Shown: piece by piece, positions 1 through 3,685 of the stretch
How the letters are laid out: each line of letters begins with the position of its first letter
Position numbering within the stretch: the stretch's first letter is position 1
Origin: Spartobacteria bacterium
GTDB taxonomy: Bacteria; Verrucomicrobiota; Verrucomicrobiia; Chthoniobacterales; UBA6821
NCBI GenBank assembly: GCA_947466005.1
Contig: CANIBV010000083.1
Coordinates: 1 to 6,992 of the forward strand
Direction: 5' to 3'
Length of the DNA stretch: 6,992 nt
Position numbers and translations under genes: made by a program
The notes under the pieces: generated by a model
The model's input: the letters and a program-made list of their open reading frames with translations, nothing else
What the model was told of the DNA's origin: nothing
Databases searched by the model: none

Positions 1-323
1 CACAAAAACCGATCAAACCTATCCAACCGATCAAGGCTATCGAACTCACAAAGCCGAAAGCACCCAAGAAACCAGTACATCACCGAAAGTTCGGATCGGA
101 GGTATCAGCACCCAAAAGAACCACAGCAGCCGACATCCCTGAATTCGGTGCTGGTGGTTATGTTTCAGCCCTTGAGGATGAAGATCGTCGTTCTGGAAGC
201 AAACCAAACACCTCCACGACCACGAGCAGCACTTCCAGCCTCTCAGCCATGACTTCTGGTGATTGGCTGAATCCTTCTCATCCGATTCCCGATTACCTCG
301 GAAGCGATTGGATGACTCATTGA
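1..323 (+). CDS. C-terminal part of an unrecognised low-complexity protein (5' end outside window)
   Basis: An open frame runs from the left edge (first full codon at 3) to TGA at 321-323, giving 106 residues with no start inside the window. I do not recognise the family. The visible part begins with lysine/proline-rich sequence holding two hexapeptide units, PIKPIQ then PIKAIE, and continues basic (KPKAPKKP, HHRK). A short acidic/basic patch (EDEDRR), a Ser/Thr-rich linker and a hydrophobic tail (DWLNPSHPIPDYLGSDW) follow. No catalytic motif or membrane segment is visible. The DNA repeat behind the hexapeptides is 18 bp, a multiple of three, which supports this frame. Frame 1 is also open to about 252 but gives a less protein-like product. 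Base composition matches the recombinase gene to the right, so it probably belongs to the same integrated element. The stop is followed at once by a second stop (TGATAG). Frame fairly sure, function unknown. Confidence 0.55.
   Translation, partial: QKPIKPIQPIKAIELTKPKAPKKPVHHRKFGSEVSAPKRTTAADIPEFGAGGYVSALEDEDRRSGSKPNTSTTTSSTSSLSAMTSGDWLNPSHPIPDYLGSDWMTH
9..44 (+). repeat. Two tandem 18-bp units inside the partial gene
   Basis: Units 9-26 and 27-44 agree at 15 of 18 bases. They encode PIKPIQ and PIKAIE, so the repeat is in frame with the partial gene. The array may continue to the left of the window. Confidence 0.7.
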
Positions 324-342
324 TAGGGCAGGAAAGCATAAA

Positions 343-425
343 ATAGTATCGTTTTTCAAAAAAGGTGTTGACGATCCCTTAGAATGGGCAATAATAGTAT
401 CACTTCTTCATAAAAGCGATACTAT
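343..425. repeat. Three copies of a 14-bp repeat around the recombinase promoter
   Basis: Copies lie at 343-356 (+, ATAGTATCGTTTTT), 394-407 (+, ATAGTATCACTTCT) and 412-425 (-, ATAGTATCGCTTTT); the consensus is ATAGTATCRYTTYT. The second and third face each other and form an imperfect palindrome (12-bp arms 394-405 and 414-425, one mismatch, 8-bp centre) that ends 2 nt before the recombinase start codon. The first copy lies 51 bp upstream of the second, close to five helical turns. The outer copies (343-351 and 417-425) form a perfect 9-bp inverted repeat. The layout suits protein binding, either by a regulator or by the recombinase itself. No further copy was found elsewhere in the window. 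Confidence 0.8.
368..395 (+). promoter_or_regulatory. Candidate sigma70-like promoter for the recombinase gene
   Basis: A -35 box TTGACG (368-373) and a -10 box AATAAT (390-395) are separated by 16 bp, and each differs from consensus by one base. The expected transcription start is near 402, giving a leader of about 25 nt before the GTG at 428. The -10 box overlaps the first two bases of the palindrome at 394-425, and the start point lies inside it, so anything bound there would block transcription. No good Shine-Dalgarno sequence precedes the GTG. Confidence 0.5.
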
Positions 426-427
426 CC

Positions 428-1054
428 GTGAAAATCACCCATCTCACCCACCAGAAAACCAACAAGGGACGCAAATTCCACATCGACACTCTCAGCAAGG
501 ACGAGGTGATGGCTCTTGCCGAGCAATGTAACTCAGGGGCTTCGGGATTGAGAAACAAGGTTCTCATCATCGTCCTCTACCGTTGTGGTCTTCGGGTCAG
601 CGAGGTTCTTGGCATCCGATCTAGCGATTACAACCAGACCGATGGAACACTTCGGGTCATCGGCAAGGGAAACAAGATGCGTGTGGTGGGTCTGGATTCA
701 CAGACTTGCATGAATCTCGACCTCTGGATGCTCAAGAGGAAGGAACTAGGCATCAATGGTGTGGGCAATCCTCCGATCTTCTGCGGAATCTCAAAACAGA
801 ATTACGGACAACCGATTCAAACGGTTTATGTGCGAAATCTTCTCAAGCGACTTGCTGAGAAAGCAGGGATTGAGAAACGAGTCACGCCGCACCAGCTACG
901 GCACACCTTCGCTCATGACCTTCTCAACGAGGGAATCGGTCTCCAGCACATCCAGATATCGTTGGGTCATTCTGCGATTGCTACAACCTCCAAGTATCTC
1001 CAGCGATTCAATCCAAGGGAGACGATTGAGACCATCAAGGAACGAGTCTGGTAG
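428..1054 (+). CDS. Compact tyrosine recombinase/integrase (catalytic domain only)
   Basis: 208 residues of a site-specific tyrosine recombinase, which cuts and rejoins DNA through a covalent 3'-phosphotyrosine. The full catalytic set is visible by comparison with XerD (R148, K172, H244, R247, H270, Y279): Arg56 in GLRVSE, Lys80 in GKGNK, His155 and Arg158 in HQLRHT, His181 in LGHS and the nucleophile Tyr190, all at the expected spacing. The catalytic domain begins around residue 21 (TLSKDEV), so the N-terminal core-binding domain of about 100 residues found in XerC/D and most phage integrases is missing. The size is instead that of the FimB/FimE invertases (about 200 residues). The start is GTG; the frame is closed by TAG at 395 and has no other start upstream. 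An internal ATG at 509 has a better ribosome site (AAGGA) but would cut into the domain. It faces the 3' end of tRNA-Tyr, the usual layout for an integrase at the edge of an island. Its promoter region carries the 14-bp repeats. After the TAG stop the same frame stays open for 24 more codons. Confidence 0.93.
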   Translation: MKITHLTHQKTNKGRKFHIDTLSKDEVMALAEQCNSGASGLRNKVLIIVLYRCGLRVSEVLGIRSSDYNQTDGTLRVIGKGNKMRVVGLDSQTCMNLDLWMLKRKELGINGVGNPPIFCGISKQNYGQPIQTVYVRNLLKRLAEKAGIEKRVTPHQLRHTFAHDLLNEGIGLQHIQISLGHSAIATTSKYLQRFNPRETIETIKERVW

Positions 1055-1129
1055 CTACTTGAAGAACGTTTTGACCGATCCGATTACGAGACTGTGCGAA
1101 ACTATCTTGAATCCTTGTGCAATCCGTGA
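1055..1129 (+). other. In-frame open extension after the recombinase amber stop
   Basis: Directly after the TAG at 1052-1054 the same frame continues for 24 sense codons to TGA at 1127-1129. The peptide begins LLEERFDRSDY and continues with an amphipathic, protein-like composition. The recombinase already has a normal C-terminal length (18 residues after the nucleophile, 19 in XerD), so this is either a rare readthrough tail, a coding remnant, or chance; an open run this short is not statistically special. Confidence 0.3.
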
Positions 1130-1154
1130 AACCCATTGTGCAAGTTTTGTGCAA
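1092..1154 (+). repeat. Direct repeats TTGTGCAA between recombinase and tRNA-Tyr
   Basis: Three exact copies of TTGTGCAA stand at 1115-1122, 1136-1143 and 1147-1154. A degenerate fourth, CTGTGCGA, is at 1092-1099. Start-to-start distances are 23, 21 and 11 bp, close to two, two and one helical turns. Such short phased direct repeats beside an attachment site resemble the arm-type or accessory binding sites of tyrosine integrases and their directionality factors. The role is inferred; the repeats themselves are plain to see. Confidence 0.65.
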
Positions 1155-1185
1155 GCATGAGTACCAATAAACCGACAAAGGAGAC

Positions 1186-1210
1186 TGGGCAGGAGAGGAT
1201 TCGAACCTCT
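1186..1210. other. Probable attachment site (3' end of tRNA-Tyr) bounding the integrated element
   Basis: The 3' acceptor and T-arm sequence of tRNA-Tyr is the junction between lower-G+C DNA with a recombinase on the left and ordinary chromosomal genes on the right. Tyrosine integrases commonly recombine in the 3' part of tRNA genes. A proper direct repeat of this sequence at the other end of the element would be proof, and it is not in the window. The exact extent of the identity block is therefore unknown. Confidence 0.4.
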
Positions 1211-1267
1211 GAAGGCAGAGCCAGCGGATTTACAGTCCGCCCCGTTTGGCCACTTCGGTACCTACCC
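1186..1267 (-). tRNA. tRNA-Tyr (anticodon GTA)
   Basis: The minus strand reads GGGTAGG ... CCTGCCCA. The seven-base acceptor stem GGGUAGG/CCUGCCC has one U-G pair. The anticodon stem GCGGA/TCCGC encloses loop CTGTAAA with anticodon GTA (1231-1233). The T arm AGAGG-TTCGAAT-CCTCT is perfect. A 13-base variable region and the GTGGCCAAACGG D-loop region fit a bacterial type II tRNA-Tyr. Discriminator base is A. The CCA end is not encoded (GTC follows), so it must be added after transcription. The 3' end faces the recombinase gene, as expected when an element has inserted there and restored the tRNA. No clear promoter could be picked in the 160 bp upstream. Confidence 0.96.
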
Positions 1268-1299
1268 GTTTCCCGTCGCTCACTCAGAGTGTTGAGCTT

Positions 1300-1330
1300 G
1301 GAGGGAGTAGAGGATGCAACCTCTCCCTCC
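1300..1330. repeat. Strong inverted repeat/hairpin between tRNA-Tyr and the LON-domain gene
   Basis: GGAGGGAG (1300-1307) pairs with CTCCCTCC (1323-1330), and AGG (1311-1313) pairs with CCT (1320-1322). A three-base bulge TAG and a six-base loop ATGCAA complete it. No T-run follows on either strand, so it is not a standard intrinsic terminator. On the plus strand it would sit in the leader of the LON-domain gene; on the minus strand it lies 33 bp upstream of tRNA-Tyr. Confidence 0.5.
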
Positions 1331-1400
1331 GATCGTCCACCAGAAAGTGACTGAAAGAGCCCGTGTCGTGCAGCAAAAGTCATGATTTGGTGTTTCGAGA

Positions 1401-1408
1401 GGAGGAGG
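1401..1408 (+). promoter_or_regulatory. Strong but distant Shine-Dalgarno before the LON-domain gene
   Basis: GGAGGAGG would pair well with the 16S 3' end but stands 19 nt from the ATG at 1428, against the usual 5 to 9. No in-frame ATG, GTG or TTG lies between, so the start stands and the spacing is odd. Confidence 0.35.
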
Positions 1409-1427
1409 TTCCCGGTACTCTGCCAGC

Positions 1428-2042
1428 ATGAACGGGGATAAGATTCAGGAGTTGCCCGAGACCCTTCCGGTGATGGTTCTCCCTGGCGTGACGCTTTTTC
1501 CCAATGCGCTCCTGCCGCTCTTCATTTTCGAGCCTCGTTACCGCGCGATGCTGGACGAGGCCCTTGGAGCCGGTCGCATGCTCGCTATGGCGATGCCCCG
1601 AGACGAGGAGGAGAGTGAGGTCGAGGTGGTTGCGGGTGTGGGGCTTGTGAGGGCCTGTGTCCGGAATGACGATGGAACCTCCAACCTGATTCTTCAGGGG
1701 GTGAGTCGCGCCCGCTTCACGGGATGGGAGCAGACGGAGCCATATCGCATCGCACGCATCGAGCCGCTCGCGAGCAGCGAGGGTGACCACGAGAATGAGG
1801 ATCTTAAGCGGAAGGTGACGCAACTTCACGCCCTCTGTGCCCGATTCAAGGAGCAGGGCATCGAACTTCCTTCCCAGTTTGAAGCTTATCTCAACCAGAT
1901 CACCGACATCGGGGTAATCACCGATCTGGTTGCCTCCACGCTCGTGGCCAACCCCGTCGTCAGGCAGGAGTTACTCAAGGAGCTAGAGATTCCAAAGAGG
2001 CTCGAGAAACTGCTGGTCGGCCTGCGTCTCCAACTCTCCTGA
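1428..2042 (+). CDS. Stand-alone LON substrate-binding (PUA-like) domain protein
   Basis: 204 residues matching the N-terminal substrate-recognition domain of Lon protease, without the ATPase and protease parts. The family signature LPVMVLPGVTLFPNALLPLFIFEPRYRAML is at residues 13-42. The second conserved stretch (VAGVGLVRACVRNDDGTSNLILQGVSRARF) is at about 68-97, and a helical C-terminal half with charged segments follows. Stand-alone LON-domain proteins are common in bacteria; their exact role is not settled, so none is claimed beyond likely protein or peptide binding. ATG at 1428 is the only start after an in-frame stop at 1383. The best Shine-Dalgarno (GGAGGAGG, 1401-1408) lies an unusual 19 nt away. 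The stop is 2 nt before xseA, so the two are surely co-transcribed and probably translationally coupled. Confidence 0.88.
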   Translation: MNGDKIQELPETLPVMVLPGVTLFPNALLPLFIFEPRYRAMLDEALGAGRMLAMAMPRDEEESEVEVVAGVGLVRACVRNDDGTSNLILQGVSRARFTGWEQTEPYRIARIEPLASSEGDHENEDLKRKVTQLHALCARFKEQGIELPSQFEAYLNQITDIGVITDLVASTLVANPVVRQELLKELEIPKRLEKLLVGLRLQLS

Positions 2043-2044
2043 AC

Positions 2045-3589
2045 ATGGCGCGGCGCACCCGGGATGTTGGACTGCAGTTGGGCTTCGACATGGCCCCGAT
2101 CTTGCCGAAGGCCGTCGTTCCGGAGACGGCAGTTCTCCCTAGCGTTGCTCCCGATGCTCACGGGTCAGCAAGTGCTTCCCCCCCCCGTCGGAGTAAACGC
2201 GCATCGCCAGCCTCAACCCCCCAGGAGGAGATCGAGAAAGAGGTGGCTGATGACGAGCCTGCCGTGCTGAGCGTCGGGGAGTTGACCAAGCGCATCACGA
2301 GCCTCTTGGAAGTCGGGATTGGGATCGTCTGGGTGGAGGGAGAGGTCTCCAATCTCCGTCGGCAGTCCTCTGGGCACTCTTACTTCACGCTCAAGGATGA
2401 GGAGTCCCAGCTTTCCTGTGTTCTCTTTGCGCGCAGCGCTTCCGGTCAGAAGGTTGCCTTACGCGATGGACTGCAGGTCAGGCTGCATGGACAGATCACC
2501 GTCTACCGTCAGCGTGGTCAGTATCAGCTGATGGTCCGCCTCGTGCAGGATAGAGGAGAGGGGGCGCTTCAGGCCCGCTTTGAGGAACTCAAGTGCCGTC
2601 TCGCTACCGAAGGCCTCTTTGATCCTGATAGAAAGCGGCCGTTGCCCCGTTTCCCCCAGCGTATCGGAGTGGTCACCTCCCCGACGGGTGCGGCCATCCA
2701 CGATTTTCTGCACGTCCTTCATCGCCGCAATCCCGGACTCCGGGTCGTGATCAGCCCCGTCCGGGTGCAGGGGAAGGGGGCGGCTGCAGAGATCGCTGCT
2801 GCCATTACGGAGTTCTCTTCTGGCTCTCGGGCCATTGGGCCCGTTGATGTGATTGTGGTGACTCGCGGCGGTGGAAGTCTGGAGGATCTGTGGGAGTTCA
2901 ACGAGGAGGTGGTGGCCAGGGCGATCGCCGCCTCCGGCGTGCCAGTAGTGAGTGCCGTCGGGCATGAGATTGATTTTTCAATCGCCGATTTTGTCTCTGA
3001 TCTGCGCGCCCCGACCCCGAGCGCCGCTGCAGAACTTTTGGCAGCAGATGGATCCCAGCTTTTGGATCGCTGTCGCTCCTTGGTGGGGAGGATCGTCCGG
3101 GAGGCGATTGCTCTTCTGGAGAGGCATGGAGACCGGCAATACCGCTTGAGTACCTCGGTTCTCTTCCGTGAACCGTTGCGCCGACTGGATGAGGCGCGAC
3201 AGGGGAGTGACCGCCTGGAGGAGATCCTCTCGGGGAGCATGGATCTCAGGGTGGAGCGACTGAGGGCGGCCTTCTCCACCCTCTCCGCGCAGTTGGTCTC
3301 CGCGCATCCCGGCCATCAACTGACCCATGTCGGTCAACGAATCACCTCCCTTGCCAATCAACTGGGAGCGCAGGCAATCCGGCGTCTGGAGCGGGATAGG
3401 GGGCGTCTGGAGCGCACGCAGGCGGCTCTCTCCGCGCTCGATCCCAAGGCAACTCTTGCGCGCGGATTCAGTATCACACGCGACATCAAGGGCAGGGTGG
3501 TCACCTCAGCTTCCCAAGTGAATTCGGGCGAGCTGATCCTCACCCAACTTGCCGAAGGAGAGTTGGAATCAGAAGTCAGAGAAATTTAA
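2045..3589 (+). CDS. xseA: Exodeoxyribonuclease VII large subunit
   Basis: 514 residues of XseA, the catalytic subunit of exonuclease VII, which with several copies of XseB degrades single-stranded DNA to short oligonucleotides in the cytoplasm. The N-terminal OB fold begins at about residue 76 (VGELTKRI, VWVEGEVSNL, SGHSYFTLKD). The linker LPRFPQRIGVVTSPTGAAIHD is at 200-220. The catalytic-domain blocks TRGGGSLEDLWEFN (273-286), VSAVGHEIDFSIADFVSDLRAPTPSAAAE (302-330) and the C-terminal ATLARGFSI are all present. A long charged helical region lies between, as in the family. E. coli XseA is 456 residues; the excess is mostly an N-terminal Ala/Pro/Ser-rich extension of about 75 residues with a nine-C run. 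ATG 2045, 2 nt after the LON-domain stop, is chosen for coupling, though no Shine-Dalgarno is seen. GTG at 2243, with AGGAGGAG upstream, would give a protein of normal family length and is a real alternative. xseB is not adjacent; the next gene is on the other strand. Confidence 0.95.
   Translation: MARRTRDVGLQLGFDMAPILPKAVVPETAVLPSVAPDAHGSASASPPRRSKRASPASTPQEEIEKEVADDEPAVLSVGELTKRITSLLEVGIGIVWVEGEVSNLRRQSSGHSYFTLKDEESQLSCVLFARSASGQKVALRDGLQVRLHGQITVYRQRGQYQLMVRLVQDRGEGALQARFEELKCRLATEGLFDPDRKRPLPRFPQRIGVVTSPTGAAIHDFLHVLHRRNPGLRVVISPVRVQGKGAAAEIAAAITEFSSGSRAIGPVDVIVVTRGGGSLEDLWEFNEEVVARAIAASGVPVVSAVGHEIDFSIADFVSDLRAPTPSAAAELLAADGSQLLDRCRSLVGRIVREAIALLERHGDRQYRLSTSVLFREPLRRLDEARQGSDRLEEILSGSMDLRVERLRAAFSTLSAQLVSAHPGHQLTHVGQRITSLANQLGAQAIRRLERDRGRLERTQAALSALDPKATLARGFSITRDIKGRVVTSASQVNSGELILTQLAEGELESEVREI
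2178..2186 (+). repeat. Nine-C homopolymer inside the xseA 5' extension
   Basis: Nine consecutive C bases fall in the poorly conserved N-terminal extension (Ser-Pro-Pro-Arg region). Runs of this length are prone to slippage. A one-base change would shift the frame of the long form but leave the possible GTG start at 2243 untouched. Confidence 0.85.
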
Positions 3590-3685
3590 TGAGTTCCTGA
3601 TTTCCTGATTCGTATCTTTGTTCTCCAAAAGCCCCCCACAGATGTGGCTAGGCCTCAATGGAAACCGCTCTAAAACAGCGATCCC
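3590..3685. other. Convergent spacer between xseA and glyQS
   Basis: Two tandem copies of TTCCTGAT (3594-3609) stand just after the xseA stop. AAAAGCCCCCCACAG (3627-3641) loosely resembles the 24-bp spacer repeat found near glyQS. Small stems are possible: CGCT/AGCG around 3667-3679, and GATCC/GGATC (3680-3684 with 3691-3695), which overlaps the glyQS stop. None is followed by a T-run, so no intrinsic terminator can be called for either gene. Confidence 0.4.

Noticed and set aside
46..339. 97-codon minus-strand frame at the left end
   Set aside because: The composition is rich in Trp and Cys and looks random; the plus-strand frame has in-frame repeats and a more plausible composition.
756..1160. 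134-codon plus-strand frame overlapping the recombinase
   Set aside because: It overlaps the catalytic half of a clear recombinase in another frame.
1136..1354. 72-codon plus-strand frame running through the tRNA-Tyr region
   Set aside because: It is a translation of the tRNA complement (the ERIRTSEG-type artefact common in databases).
1102..1383. 93-codon minus-strand frame across tRNA-Tyr
   Set aside because: It translates the tRNA itself and low-complexity flanks; no protein features.
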